DNA of 64,000 bases from Bifidobacterium parmae (GCF_002860365.1 NZ_NMWT01000011.1:53468-117467), one strand, 5' to 3'. Positions 1 to 9,107 are shown, numbered from the stretch's first letter. Numbers and translations: made by a program. The notes: generated by a model not told the origin, from the letters alone.

Positions 1-252
1 GCGGGTGACGAGCACCGCCGCCTCGCCCGACTTGCGGAACTGCAGCACCGGCGTGATGCCGTTCTTGCGGCCGAGCTGCGTGGCCAGGGAGGACACGTCC
101 TCCAGCGTGCTCGGATCGGTGAGGACGAACAGCTGACAATCGTGGGCGAGCACGCGGTCGTTGGCCTTCCAAGCCTGCACACCGGGCTCGTCGCGAAGCA
201 GCGTGACCAGGGTATAGCGGTTGAAAAGCGTGTCTCCCAGCTGAGGCTTCAT
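1..252 (-). CDS. Kinase-like (pseudokinase) protein, N-terminal part only
   Basis: Only the first 84 codons lie in the window; the gene continues beyond position 1. The N-terminus (MKPQLGDTLFNRYTL, then a WKAND..L stretch) has the spacing of a protein-kinase N-lobe (G-x-L-x-x-RY-x-L ... W-x-A-x-D). A canonical glycine-rich loop and the ATP-binding lysine are not obvious, which points to a pseudokinase. It lies 69 bp downstream of murJ on the same strand. In mycobacteria the MurJ homologue MviN carries a fused C-terminal pseudokinase that recruits FhaA, so this may be the detached equivalent. That is inference from context and the short visible part. A GGAG lies 11 bases before the ATG. Confidence 0.55.
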   Translation of the reverse strand, partial: MKPQLGDTLFNRYTLVTLLRDEPGVQAWKANDRVLAHDCQLFVLTDPSTLEDVSSLATQLGRKNGITPVLQFRKSGEAAVLVTR

Positions 253-321
253 AGTTTCTTCGACTCCGTAATGCGTAAGCGCTTCGACGCCACCATACGA
301 GTCGATGGCGCTGAGGCCATT

Positions 322-1977
322 CTAGTCATGGGGATGGTCGAACGGAAGGCGTCGGGAGACCGACGCGAGGATCGTCGCGAACTCCTCGCAACGCAGCACG
401 ATGAGCATCGACGCGTAGACGGCCGCCGTGGCCACCGTCATCAGCGCGCAGAAGCCGAACGCCTGGAACCAGTTGAGCCGGTCGAGGCGCATCGAGGCGC
501 CGAGCAGCAGCATCACCGGATCGGTGAGCAGCCACGCGGCCAGTCCGGCGACGAGCGCGGCGATCAGCGCCTTGAGATACGTGACCGCGATGCGGCGTCC
601 GTCCAGATGCCCGTCGAAGCGACGCCGCAGCATCGCGACCAGCGACGGGAAGCTCAGCAGGTAGCCGACCGTCATCGACAGTCCCACGCCCGCCGTCCAC
701 CAGCGTGGCGGCGCGAGCAGCATCACGGCGATCTCGAACACGACCTGGATGATGCTCACCTGCAGCTGGAACAGGAACGGGTGGCGGCCGTCCTCGAACG
801 CGAAGAACGTGCGCTGGATGAGCAGGTAGGCGCTGGTCAGCGGCAGGCCGAGCGCCAGCGCGACCATCGGCCCGGCGATCAGTTTCGCCTCCTGCACGCC
901 CACGCTGGGCAGCAGCGCGATCGTGATCGGCACCGGCATCACGACGATCGCCATCGTGAAGTACATCATCATCACGCCCACGTTGCGCAGGGCGCCGCTC
1001 AGGTCGTCGCGCGCCTCGTCGAGATTGCGTTCGGCGACCGCGCGCGAGATCTTCGGGAAGATCGCGGTGCCCACCGACACGGCGATCAGCGAGTACGGCA
1101 GGATGTACAGCGTGAACGCGTTCTGGTAGGAGCCGTTGCCGGCGATGCCGTACAGGTCGTTGCCGGCGAACGGGGCGCCGTTGGTGATGCGCGCGTTGAC
1201 GATGTTCGCGAGCTCCTGCACGCCCATCACGCCGACGCTCCACGCGGCCACCGGGCCCATCGCCTTGAGGCCGATGCCGCTCACGCCCCACTGCGGACGG
1301 TAGTGCAGGCCGAGGCGCATCAGCGGGACGAACAGGACGATCGCCTGGAACGCGACGCCCAGCGTCCACGTGCCGGCGGTGAGCATCACCTTCTCGGTGG
1401 TCCAGAATTCGAGCGGCGCGCGGGCGGCCCTGCCGAACAGGATGAGGAACATCGTGAAGCCGGCGCAGCTGATCACGTTCGCGCCGACCGAGCTCCACGC
1501 GTAGGTGACGAAGTTGTCCTTCGCGGCGAGGATCTGGCCGAGCACCGTGTACAGGCCGTAGAAGAAGATCTGCGGCATGCACCATAGGGTGAACGCGTTG
1601 ACGAGCGCACGCTCCGCCGGGCCCCAGCTGTTGTCGAGGTACAGCATCGTGAGCAGCGGCGTGGCGAGCATCATCAGCAGCGTCATGCCGGCGAGCAGCG
1701 CGATCGCCAGCGTGATGAGCTTGTTGAGCCGCTCCTGCGCGTCATGCTCCTTGAGCGTGCGCACGATCTGCGGCACGAGCACCGCGTTGAAGATGCCGCC
1801 GGAGATCACGGTGAACAGCACCTGCGGGATCATCGATCCCGTCTGATAGGCGTTCGCGGCGATGCCGGTCGTGCCGAGGCACGCGGCGAGCAGGATCGTG
1901 CGGATCTGGCCGGTGATGCGTGAGGCCATCGTCCCTGATGCCATGATCAGGGAGTTGCGGCCGACGTTGGAACTCAT
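322..1977 (-). CDS. murJ: Lipid II flippase MurJ (MviN)
   Basis: MurJ moves the peptidoglycan precursor lipid II across the cytoplasmic membrane. The 551-residue protein starts MSSNVGRNSLIMASGTMAS and carries the family's early basic segment RITGQIRTILLAACLG. It is hydrophobic over its full length, consistent with the roughly 14 helices of MVF/MOP-superfamily flippases. The open frame extends further upstream, but that extension is a shadow of the next gene. The ATG at 1977 overlaps the stop of the DUF6049 gene by 4 bp (ATGA), indicating translational coupling in a NUDIX-DUF6049-MurJ operon. Unlike mycobacterial MviN there is no fused cytoplasmic kinase-like domain; the next gene downstream may supply it. 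Confidence 0.93.
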   Translation of the reverse strand: MSSNVGRNSLIMASGTMASRITGQIRTILLAACLGTTGIAANAYQTGSMIPQVLFTVISGGIFNAVLVPQIVRTLKEHDAQERLNKLITLAIALLAGMTLLMMLATPLLTMLYLDNSWGPAERALVNAFTLWCMPQIFFYGLYTVLGQILAAKDNFVTYAWSSVGANVISCAGFTMFLILFGRAARAPLEFWTTEKVMLTAGTWTLGVAFQAIVLFVPLMRLGLHYRPQWGVSGIGLKAMGPVAAWSVGVMGVQELANIVNARITNGAPFAGNDLYGIAGNGSYQNAFTLYILPYSLIAVSVGTAIFPKISRAVAERNLDEARDDLSGALRNVGVMMMYFTMAIVVMPVPITIALLPSVGVQEAKLIAGPMVALALGLPLTSAYLLIQRTFFAFEDGRHPFLFQLQVSIIQVVFEIAVMLLAPPRWWTAGVGLSMTVGYLLSFPSLVAMLRRRFDGHLDGRRIAVTYLKALIAALVAGLAAWLLTDPVMLLLGASMRLDRLNWFQAFGFCALMTVATAAVYASMLIVLRCEEFATILASVSRRLPFDHPHD

Positions 1978-4244
1978 TCGTCGGGGTCCTTCTTGCGGTT
2001 GAACTGTCGCCACAGGCCGAGGGCGCCGAGCGCCACGGCGAGGCCGATGATGATGAAGCCGGTCTTGTCGCTGATCTTGAGCACGCAGTTGATCGCCGTG
2101 TCCTGCGAGCCGCCGAACGTGACGCCGCCGCGGTCCTGCAGCGAGACGTGCGCGGTCGCCGAACCGGAGGTGGCGGCGCGCAGCGTGAACGTCACCTGCG
2201 CCTCGCCGCGCGCCGGGATCGTCACCGTGTTGCGGCGCGACGTGACGATCTCCGGCGAATCGGTGATCGAGAAGACGCGGATCGTGACCGGGTAGGGGGT
2301 GCTGTTGCTGACGGTCACCGGCATCGTCGCGGTCTCCGAGACCATCGTCACCGTTTCTGACGGGGTGAGGCTCACGCCGCCGAGCAGGTCGTTGGCGAGT
2401 TGTTGCGCGCCGCCGACGGCCGTCATCGACGTGGTCGTGTCGACCTCCGCCGAGCCGCCGTCGATGGCGAGGGCGTGCAGCGCGAGTTCCGCGTGCGCGT
2501 CGAGCAGCCGCCCGATCCACGCGGACGCCGCCTTGCCGTCGTCGCCGTTGTTGCTGCCGTTGCCGTTGTCGTTGTCGTCGCCGTCGCCGAGGATGCTGTC
2601 GCGGAATCGCGTGATGTCGCCGCGGCCCGCGGACAGGGAGGCGAGCACGTTCGTCACGTTCGACGAGTCCGCCGCGGACATGCCGGAGTCGGCGGGGACG
2701 GCGTTGCGCGCGTCGTCGCCGCTCGCATACGGGTCGGCGTGCGCGAGCGCGTCGAGGTCGCCGGTCTTCAGCCAGGACGCCGATTCGACCGCGTCCATGA
2801 ACGCGTCCACGGTGGCGGCGTCCGAGTCGGCGGAGAAGCAGACGAGCAGGTCGCGTTCGTTGTACGGCTGCTCCATCTGGTAGAACGCGCTCTGCGCGAC
2901 GAAGCGGGCGAGACGGCCCGCCATCGTCGACTCGGCCGTGGCCTTCGCGTTCGTGGCCTTGCCTTTGGCGAGGTTGCTCAGTTCGCGCTGTTCGACAAGC
3001 ACGGTCACGTCGCCCGCGTCTGTCGGCACGACCACGGTGCCCGTGTGCACGGTGTCCGTTTCGGAGGATTCGAAGTCATGCGTGGAGACGACGGTCGTGT
3101 AGCCCTGGCGGCGGGCGGCGGTGAGCGCGTCGAGCGTCCACTGGCCCTGGCCCTGCCAGGCGATCGTCCGCGACGTGGCCTTCTGGTCGCCGAGCGCCGC
3201 ACGGTAGTCGGCGAGGGCGGCGCTCGCGTTCCACGCGTCGTCGCCGATGCCGGCGTTCGCGTAGCGTTCCGCGGCGTTCTCCTGCGCCGTGTAGGCGGTG
3301 ATGTCGAAGCCTGCGGGCTGCATGATCGCCGTCGTCTGCGGCGGCATCGCCAGCGCGTCCAGATACGTCGGGTCGGCGATGGTCTGCAGCGAGGAGTGCT
3401 TCGAGATCGTCTGTTCGAGCGAATGGTCGAAGCGCGTGTGGTCGCCTTCCAGCACGGCCGCGCCGATCGCCGTGGCCTTGCCGGTGCTGCCGGTGCCGGT
3501 GGATCCGTTGTTCGATCCGTTGGAAGATCCGGCGGAATCATCGGTGTCGTCGGTGACGAGCTTCGTGAGCGTGTCCGCGTCGGCGGTCCAGTGGCCGCTG
3601 GTCAGCGGCATCGCCATCGTGATGGTCATCGCCGGCGTGTTCGCGTTGTCGAGTCCGGCGGACGAACGCGTCAGGAACGTGTGTACGGCGACGTTCGCGC
3701 CGTCGTGGGTGTACGTGACGAGCAGCGGCTTCGGACCCCAGTTGAGCATCTGCGTGAGCGCCTGCGCGTCCGCGCCCTGGTCGATCGTGACCGTGGCGCT
3801 CTGCTTCGGCTGCAATGCGGGCACGGAGGCGGAGCCGAGGCTCGCCGGCGCGGGGATTGGGCTTTCGGACTGCGCCCACTCCTGCATGTCGGTGCGGGAG
3901 GTGAACGTGAACATCGGATTCGTGTCGAGCGTGACCTCGCCGGCCGCCCATGCGGCGTCGCCGGTGTTCGTGACGGTCGCCTTGAGGTGGAAGCCGGACG
4001 TGTCGGTGACGACCGCGGTCATCTCGGTCAGCGCGAGCGTCTGCGCGGAGGTGTCCGTCGTACCGTCGGCGTTCGCGGCGCCGCTCGCGGATCGCGCGGT
4101 GCCGGCGTTCGCGGCGTCGCCGTCGGCGGCGGATGCGGACGCCGGAAGCGCCACGGCACCTGCCACGAACGCCGCGGCGAGCAGCATACCCGCCGCGATG
4201 CGCCACCAAGCCTGGATGCGTCGTAGGGGGGCGTATTGAATCAC
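1974..4244 (-). CDS. DUF6049-type secreted, membrane-anchored protein
   Basis: A 756-residue protein from a GTG at 4244 that overlaps the NUDIX stop by 4 bp (GTGA); an ATG at 4283 in the same frame is possible but would overlap the NUDIX gene by 43 bp. Residues about 10-40 form a signal peptide ending in ASASA. A long Ala/Thr/Ser-rich extracellular part follows, with an Ig-like stretch near the C-terminus. A single helix near the end (TGFIIIGLAVALGALGLW) is followed by a basic cytoplasmic tail. Its position between a NUDIX gene and murJ is the standard actinobacterial setting of DUF6049 proteins, suggesting a role in wall assembly, but the biochemical function is unknown. Confidence 0.75.
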   Translation of the reverse strand: MIQYAPLRRIQAWWRIAAGMLLAAAFVAGAVALPASASAADGDAANAGTARSASGAANADGTTDTSAQTLALTEMTAVVTDTSGFHLKATVTNTGDAAWAAGEVTLDTNPMFTFTSRTDMQEWAQSESPIPAPASLGSASVPALQPKQSATVTIDQGADAQALTQMLNWGPKPLLVTYTHDGANVAVHTFLTRSSAGLDNANTPAMTITMAMPLTSGHWTADADTLTKLVTDDTDDSAGSSNGSNNGSTGTGSTGKATAIGAAVLEGDHTRFDHSLEQTISKHSSLQTIADPTYLDALAMPPQTTAIMQPAGFDITAYTAQENAAERYANAGIGDDAWNASAALADYRAALGDQKATSRTIAWQGQGQWTLDALTAARRQGYTTVVSTHDFESSETDTVHTGTVVVPTDAGDVTVLVEQRELSNLAKGKATNAKATAESTMAGRLARFVAQSAFYQMEQPYNERDLLVCFSADSDAATVDAFMDAVESASWLKTGDLDALAHADPYASGDDARNAVPADSGMSAADSSNVTNVLASLSAGRGDITRFRDSILGDGDDNDNGNGSNNGDDGKAASAWIGRLLDAHAELALHALAIDGGSAEVDTTTSMTAVGGAQQLANDLLGGVSLTPSETVTMVSETATMPVTVSNSTPYPVTIRVFSITDSPEIVTSRRNTVTIPARGEAQVTFTLRAATSGSATAHVSLQDRGGVTFGGSQDTAINCVLKISDKTGFIIIGLAVALGALGLWRQFNRKKDPDE

Positions 4245-5224
4245 TCGTTTGCCTGCCTGTTCAGTTTCCGGGAGTAAAGCCATGCGATCTTGCGCTCATT
4301 AGGGTAGCTGAGCACGTCGTCCAGATCCTTGAAATCCACCCAGATCGCGTCCTCCGCCTCATGGTCGGGGTCGCCTTCCACGGTGAGGTCGCCGCCGATC
4401 TGCTTCAACGCGAAATGGTGGACGAGCTTGTGTACGCGCTGCGTCGTGCCGGTGAACCAGTAGTCGATCGTCGCGATCGACTCGACCACCTCGCCGAGGA
4501 TGCCGGTCTCCTCGTGCACTTCGCGCACGGCCGTCTGCTGCGGCGTCTCGCCTTTCTCGATATGCCCCTTCGGCAGACACCATTCGAGATGCCCGCTGCG
4601 CGAATGGCGCGCGATGATCGCCACGCGTCCGCGCTCGTCGAACACGAGTCCGCCGGCCGAATACTCGCGCACGACCGGCAGCTCCTGCGCGTCCAGCGAG
4701 GCGAACGTCGTCGGCCCGTCCGAGGAGCGTTTGCGCGGCATCATCGCCGGCGTCGGGATGCGCGGGGCCGGCGCGGGGACGCCGGGCGCGGCGGCGACAT
4801 CCAGCGGAGTCACCGTGACGCCGCCCGCCGGCTCGACCGTGACGGACGCCGTGACCGACGTCTCGACGCGCGTGGTGATGCGCTGGCCGCTGGGCGTCGT
4901 GTCGGAACCGGTGACGCGCACGCGCGCGAACACGGTGGCGGGCGTCGGCGTCGACATCGGCGTCGCCTTCGCCGCCTCCCGCGCGACCATCGACGCGACC
5001 GTCTGCGCCGTGTCGATGGTGCCGGCGGCATCGATGATGTCGTCGACGGTCGGCGGCGCGGGCTGTCGCGGCGCGGGAGTCTGCGGGGATGGCGCGGGGA
5101 CGGGCTTCGGACGGGACTGGGACGTGTACATGAGCACGTCCTCGTCGCGGCCGTTTTGGGCATGGTTGACCGCGGCATCGTCGGCATGCCTCAGCATGCG
5201 CGCAAGGTCCGCGGGCGTAATCAT
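4241..5224 (-). CDS. NUDIX hydrolase with long N-terminal extension
   Basis: A 327-residue protein. A complete Nudix box (G-x5-E-x7-REVHEETGI) sits at about residues 225-250 of a C-terminal hydrolase domain that also has the usual HLEWCLPKGHIEKGE approach. Such enzymes hydrolyse nucleoside diphosphates linked to another moiety; the substrate cannot be told. Residues about 40-165 are low-complexity Ala/Pro/Thr/Val. The start at 5224 (MITPADLARML) is preferred over the ATG at 5254 because AAGGTGG lies 5 bases before it, and that sequence would otherwise be inside the coding region. It is the first gene of the operon with DUF6049 and murJ, and diverges from the CCA-adding enzyme. Confidence 0.85.
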   Translation of the reverse strand: MITPADLARMLRHADDAAVNHAQNGRDEDVLMYTSQSRPKPVPAPSPQTPAPRQPAPPTVDDIIDAAGTIDTAQTVASMVAREAAKATPMSTPTPATVFARVRVTGSDTTPSGQRITTRVETSVTASVTVEPAGGVTVTPLDVAAAPGVPAPAPRIPTPAMMPRKRSSDGPTTFASLDAQELPVVREYSAGGLVFDERGRVAIIARHSRSGHLEWCLPKGHIEKGETPQQTAVREVHEETGILGEVVESIATIDYWFTGTTQRVHKLVHHFALKQIGGDLTVEGDPDHEAEDAIWVDFKDLDDVLSYPNERKIAWLYSRKLNRQANE

Positions 5225-5376
5225 GCCTTCCACCTTACTCAAGTCCCTGTGCATGTCGAGTAACGGTATGCTGGTAGCGACAGATACTGACCGATGCGCC
5301 GGGACCGGCGCACGGCAGGGAGCAACGTATCCGGAAGCATCCGAGAAGCATCCGAGAAGTGTCCGAAAGGATTGGC

Positions 5377-6786
5377 GTGGATTTCGAAGTTTGGCCGGAA
5401 GCCATTGAATTGGGTCGCATGTTCGCCGCCGAAGGCTACGAGCTGGCGTTGGTGGGCGGTCCCGTGCGCGATCTGCTGCTGCACCGCCGCAGCCACGACC
5501 TCGACTTCTGCACGTCGGCGCGCCCCGAGCAGTTCGAGCCGATCCTGCGCCGTTTCGGCCACGACGGCTTCTGGGACATGGGCCGCAAGTTCGGCACGCT
5601 GGGCGCGATGCGCCGCCGCGACGACGGCACCGAGGTGAAGGTGGAGGTCACCACCTACCGTTCCGACACGTACGATCCGGATTCGCGCAAGCCGGAGGTC
5701 CAGTACGGCGATACGTTGGAAGGCGACCTGTCGCGCCGCGACTTCACCGTCAACGCGATGGCGCTGCGCGTGCCCGACCTCGAATTCGTCGACCCGTTCG
5801 GCGGTGCCAACGACCTCGCGAAGGGCGTCCTGCGCACGCCGGTCGACCCGCGCCAGTCGTTCGACGACGATCCGCTGCGCATGATGCGCGCCGTGCGATT
5901 CGTCGCCCAGCTCGGCTTCTCCATCGAACCGGAGACCGCCGAGGCGATCAGCGCGATGACCGAGCGCATCTCGATCGTGTCCGCCGAACGCGTGCGCGAC
6001 GAGCTCACCAAGCTGCTGCTCTCCGACCGCCCGCGCGCCGGCATCGAAGCGCTCGTCGAATCCGGATTGGCGGACATCGTGCTGCCGGAGATCCCCGCGC
6101 TCGAACTGCAGATCGACGAGCATCACCGCCACAAGGACGTGTTCGAGCACACGATGATCGTGCTCGACCGCGCCGTCGCGCTGGAGACCGGCGACGACGG
6201 CCCGGTGCCGCGCCCCGACCTGACGCTGCGTCTCGCCGCGATCATGCACGATGTCGGCAAGCCGAAGACGCGCCGGTTCGAGCCGGGCGGCAAGGTGAGC
6301 TTCCACCATCACGACGCGGTCGGCGCGAAGCTGACGCGCAAACGCCTCAAGGCGTTGCGCTTCGACCATCACATCGTCGACGACGTGAGCGAGCTCGTGA
6401 ATCTTCACCTGCGCTTCCACGGCTACGTGGACGAGCCGTGGACGGACTCCGCGGTGCGCCGCTACGTGAAGGACGCCGGCCACCTGTACGAGCGTCTCAA
6501 CCGGCTGACCCGCGCCGACGCGACCACGCAGAATCGCCGCAAGGCGCGCATCTTCGCCGAGGCGATGGACGAGATGGAGGCGCGCGTCAAGGAGCTCAAG
6601 GAGAAGGAGGACTTCGACGCGATCCGCCCGGATCTGGACGGCAACGAGATCATGTCGATTCTCGGCCTGGAACCCGGCCCGATGGTCGGCCAGGCCTACC
6701 GCCACATGCTCGAATACCGCCTCGATAACGGCCCCGTAGACCACGAAACCGCCGTTGAAGAGCTGAAGCGCTGGGCGAGCCGTTAG
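5377..6786 (+). CDS. cca: CCA tRNA nucleotidyltransferase
   Basis: This enzyme adds or repairs the 3' CCA of tRNA using CTP and ATP. Visible motifs are the class II polymerase signature VGGPVRDLLL with DLDF (the two metal-binding aspartates), the RRDFTVNAMAL motif, and a C-terminal HD domain (HRHKDVFEHT, then HDVGKPKTR) typical of actinobacterial forms. The GTG at 5377 has AAAGG six bases upstream; a GTG at 5359 in frame lacks a good ribosome site and would give 475 instead of 469 residues. The last three codons and the stop lie inside a 114-bp tandem repeat that follows, so the gene's end has been duplicated. It is divergent from the NUDIX operon. Confidence 0.93.
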   Translation: MDFEVWPEAIELGRMFAAEGYELALVGGPVRDLLLHRRSHDLDFCTSARPEQFEPILRRFGHDGFWDMGRKFGTLGAMRRRDDGTEVKVEVTTYRSDTYDPDSRKPEVQYGDTLEGDLSRRDFTVNAMALRVPDLEFVDPFGGANDLAKGVLRTPVDPRQSFDDDPLRMMRAVRFVAQLGFSIEPETAEAISAMTERISIVSAERVRDELTKLLLSDRPRAGIEALVESGLADIVLPEIPALELQIDEHHRHKDVFEHTMIVLDRAVALETGDDGPVPRPDLTLRLAAIMHDVGKPKTRRFEPGGKVSFHHHDAVGAKLTRKRLKALRFDHHIVDDVSELVNLHLRFHGYVDEPWTDSAVRRYVKDAGHLYERLNRLTRADATTQNRRKARIFAEAMDEMEARVKELKEKEDFDAIRPDLDGNEIMSILGLEPGPMVGQAYRHMLEYRLDNGPVDHETAVEELKRWASR

Positions 6787-7019
6787 GCGGACAGTCCGGT
6801 GGACTGTCCGTAGGTGAGCCCTGAGTGAGGCGGAAGCCGAACGAAGGCAGGTTTGGGTCCGGCCGTAGGCCGGTCTGAAACAGCTGGACCGAGCCGTTAG
6901 GCGGACAGTCCGGTGGACTGTCCGTAGGTGAGCCCTGAGTGAGGCGGAAGCCGAACGAAGGCAGGTTTGGGTCCGGCCGTAGGCCGGTCTGAAACAGCTG
7001 GACCGAGCCGTTAGGCGGA
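6777..7019 (+). repeat. 114-bp tandem repeat, 2.1 copies, starting inside cca
   Basis: Copies run 6777-6890 and 6891-7004, apparently identical, followed by a 15-base partial third (7005-7019). Each unit begins with the last codons and the stop of cca (GAGCCGTTAG). Each contains two perfect hairpins: GGACAGTCC-GGT-GGACTGTCC, and CCGGCC-GTA-GGCCGG. It may serve as the terminator region between the convergent genes cca and the nucleotidyltransferase gene at 7034. Confidence 0.9.
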
Positions 7020-7033
7020 TGATGGGATATCCG

Positions 7034-7786
7034 TTATCGCAGCTGGTATACGCTTTCGAGTAGATCGATCAGTTCGGACTGCTTGCCGAGCACTCCGATT
7101 TGCTTCAACGGCAGTTGTCTCGTTTTCATGTGCCGCAGGAACTCCGCCATGTCGGTTCGGGGTTCGTCCTCGAGTTCGATGCGGTCCGATGGTGCCAGAA
7201 GCTGTGTGAGACGGAACACATCATATTGATGCTTCTTCAGATTCTTGGCATCCACGTGTTCGCCGGCTTCGTGTCTCGCGTCCAAATCCAGCCACGCTTT
7301 TGCCTTGAACGGAATCAGGTATCGTTCGTTCAGCACACTGACCCCGTTCAAGATTTCACGGCCGTCCTGCAGCAGCCGGTAATAGCTGTCGTCCAACATG
7401 ATGGCGGACAGGCTGGAAACGTCATCGGAGATGTGAATCGGGGTTACGGCCGATGCTTCGTCGATGGTGAAATCCGGGTGTCGCGAGAACAGCTCGATCA
7501 TCGTCGGGAATCCGGGAGCCTGTGGATGGTCGAAGCGATAGAAATGCGGTTTCGTCGAGTTCGCCGCGATGAAGGAGTATCCTCCATCGCGGATGAAATC
7601 CCACAGCGTACGCGCGAACGCGGCATCATCTCCTTCCGCGATCAGCACCATGTCGACGTCCTTGGTCGCACGGAATTCCAATCCGTTGTCATCCATGATG
7701 ATGCTGCACGCGGTGCCGCCGATGATGACGTAGGAATCCTCGTATCCGGCGAATGCGGTTGCTATGCGTTGCAATCCTTGGGTCAT
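7034..7786 (-). CDS. Nucleotidyltransferase-fold protein, AbiEii-like putative toxin
   Basis: A 250-residue protein with a minimal nucleotidyltransferase core: VIIGGTACSIIMDD early on, followed by a K-D-V-D-M motif that supplies the acidic metal ligands, as in AbiEii/MNT-like proteins. In type IV toxin-antitoxin pairs such enzymes modify tRNA or other targets; that activity is inferred here from fold and context only. The start at 7786 (MTQGLQR) has AGGGGG 7 bases upstream; an upstream in-frame ATG would overlap the neighbouring gene. It follows the winged-helix gene with a 10-bp gap. Composition is less GC-rich than the flanking housekeeping genes, suggesting transfer. Confidence 0.65.
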   Translation of the reverse strand: MTQGLQRIATAFAGYEDSYVIIGGTACSIIMDDNGLEFRATKDVDMVLIAEGDDAAFARTLWDFIRDGGYSFIAANSTKPHFYRFDHPQAPGFPTMIELFSRHPDFTIDEASAVTPIHISDDVSSLSAIMLDDSYYRLLQDGREILNGVSVLNERYLIPFKAKAWLDLDARHEAGEHVDAKNLKKHQYDVFRLTQLLAPSDRIELEDEPRTDMAEFLRHMKTRQLPLKQIGVLGKQSELIDLLESVYQLR

Positions 7787-7796
7787 GTTCTTCCCC

Positions 7797-8846
7797 CTAT
7801 CTTCCACTAGGTGTCAACGCGTCGCGTATGGCGGTCCGTACGGCATCTTCCAGTCGTTCGTCGGCGATGTCGCCGAGTGACAATGCCACGGAAATCGGAT
7901 CGGCGAGCCTCCGCCCTGGATCCTGAGTCAGGATGCGCGGATCGTATTTCCATCGTTCGATGGTAAACGCGTCATTCGGTATGGTTTCCACTTCCGCATC
8001 GAAGTAACGGAAATCGTCGTCGTGACTGGTGACCCATCGTCGTTCGCCGGCGAACGTCCGACGTCTCGGTGTGGCGAGGTCGGTGCGTTGCGCCGTGGCG
8101 AATTCACCGGCGTAGACGAGTCCCTCGGGAATGTCGATGCCTGTGTCATGCTTCCGACATACGGCGGTACGCCGGTCGAACACCGGATTGGTGAGCCGAT
8201 GCCAAGACCGTTCGAGCAGTGCCAGCCGCACGTTGCCGCCGGATGTCTTCGTGAGCTCGATAATCTTGCGGCGGCCATGTTTGGTGCGATGGATGAGCCC
8301 TTGCAGTTCCAAGGTCGCGGCGGCGTTGCTGACCAGTGCTTCGTCGATGTGAAGCGTCGCGGCGACGTCGGATTGCGACCACCCTTTTCCGGGGTGGTCA
8401 TGGACATGGTAGAGCAAGTGCAACCATACGAGCTGGGTGGATGGCGGGAACGGTCGCTGCTCCTTATCCGTCAGATGCGATGATTTCGGTGTCAGACTAT
8501 TGGAGAACAGCATGCCCAGTGCCGGGATGTAGAGTTGCGCTCCGGGCACGATGAATGGCAGATGATTGCTGATGAGTGCTTTACGCTGGTAGGTGCTGAG
8601 CCGTGGAAAAGCCAGTACTACCGGAAGGTCGGCGCGTCGGCTGATTCTGGTCGTGTCGTCAATGAGGTCGGTGATGCGGAACGGGCGTGCGCCATTGTCG
8701 ACGAGCAGCATGCGTGTGTCTCCGATGTCGAGGACATCGAATCGTCGGTCGGCCGTAAGGAACATGGGGAGCGATGCGGTTGTCTCCCAAGGCTCTATGG
8801 TGCAGGCAAGACCGAACGCGTCATGTATGTATTCGGCCGTATCCAT
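7797..8846 (-). CDS. Winged-helix protein, AbiEi-like putative antitoxin
   Basis: A 349-residue protein. About residues 150-200 form a winged helix-turn-helix (GWSQSDVAATLHIDEALVSN, then LELQGLI and a basic wing), preceded by a region of unknown fold and followed by a conserved-looking C-terminal half. It is the first gene of a two-gene unit with a nucleotidyltransferase, the order seen in AbiE-type systems, where the first protein represses the operon and neutralises the second. The promoter is probably in the very AT-rich stretch at 8855-8915. No direct homologue was identified by eye, so the AbiEi label rests on architecture and context. Confidence 0.6.
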   Translation of the reverse strand: MDTAEYIHDAFGLACTIEPWETTASLPMFLTADRRFDVLDIGDTRMLLVDNGARPFRITDLIDDTTRISRRADLPVVLAFPRLSTYQRKALISNHLPFIVPGAQLYIPALGMLFSNSLTPKSSHLTDKEQRPFPPSTQLVWLHLLYHVHDHPGKGWSQSDVAATLHIDEALVSNAAATLELQGLIHRTKHGRRKIIELTKTSGGNVRLALLERSWHRLTNPVFDRRTAVCRKHDTGIDIPEGLVYAGEFATAQRTDLATPRRRTFAGERRWVTSHDDDFRYFDAEVETIPNDAFTIERWKYDPRILTQDPGRRLADPISVALSLGDIADERLEDAVRTAIRDALTPSGR

Positions 8847-8849
8847 CGT

Positions 8850-8920
8850 CCCGTCGTCCTAACTCTTGAATTACTATTTAAAACTTATTATTACATTTTA
8901 ACTGAATAAATTGCTTTGCA
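8850..8920 (-). promoter_or_regulatory. AT-rich promoter region of the putative toxin-antitoxin pair
   Basis: Directly upstream of the winged-helix gene lies about 60 bp of strikingly AT-rich sequence, including runs such as TTTAAAACTTATTATTACA, within an otherwise GC-rich genome. It is the likely promoter and autoregulatory operator region. No exact -35/-10 pair is assigned. Confidence 0.4.
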
Positions 8921-9025
8921 ATCGAAGAATCCGATTGTGATTGAGTTGCGACGCTCGCCCGCAGAACCGTCCGTAAGCGAGTCCGAGCGGCATCCGCAAG
9001 GCAACCGGCCGGCTGCCATATGTGA

Positions 9026-9050
9026 CAGCCCCCTCATCATGAGGGGGCTG
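9026..9050 (-). terminator. Perfect hairpin downstream of the LytR_C gene
   Basis: CAGCCCCCTCA and TGAGGGGGCTG form an 11-bp perfect stem with a 3-base loop, 58 bp past the stop of the minus-strand gene ending at 9108. There is no clear T-run on either side, so it is a stem-loop that could stop transcription or protect the 3' end rather than a textbook terminator. Confidence 0.5.
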
Positions 9051-9107
9051 CTGAACGGGGAATGGGTCATACCATTCGCTGTATTTCTCGCGGTTACGTA
9101 ACGACGA

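Noticed and set aside
322-2520. A 732-residue MurJ with a long N-terminal extension
   Set aside because: The first 181 codons are Arg/His-rich shadow sequence of the DUF6049 gene; the ATG at 1977 with ATGA overlap is the natural start.
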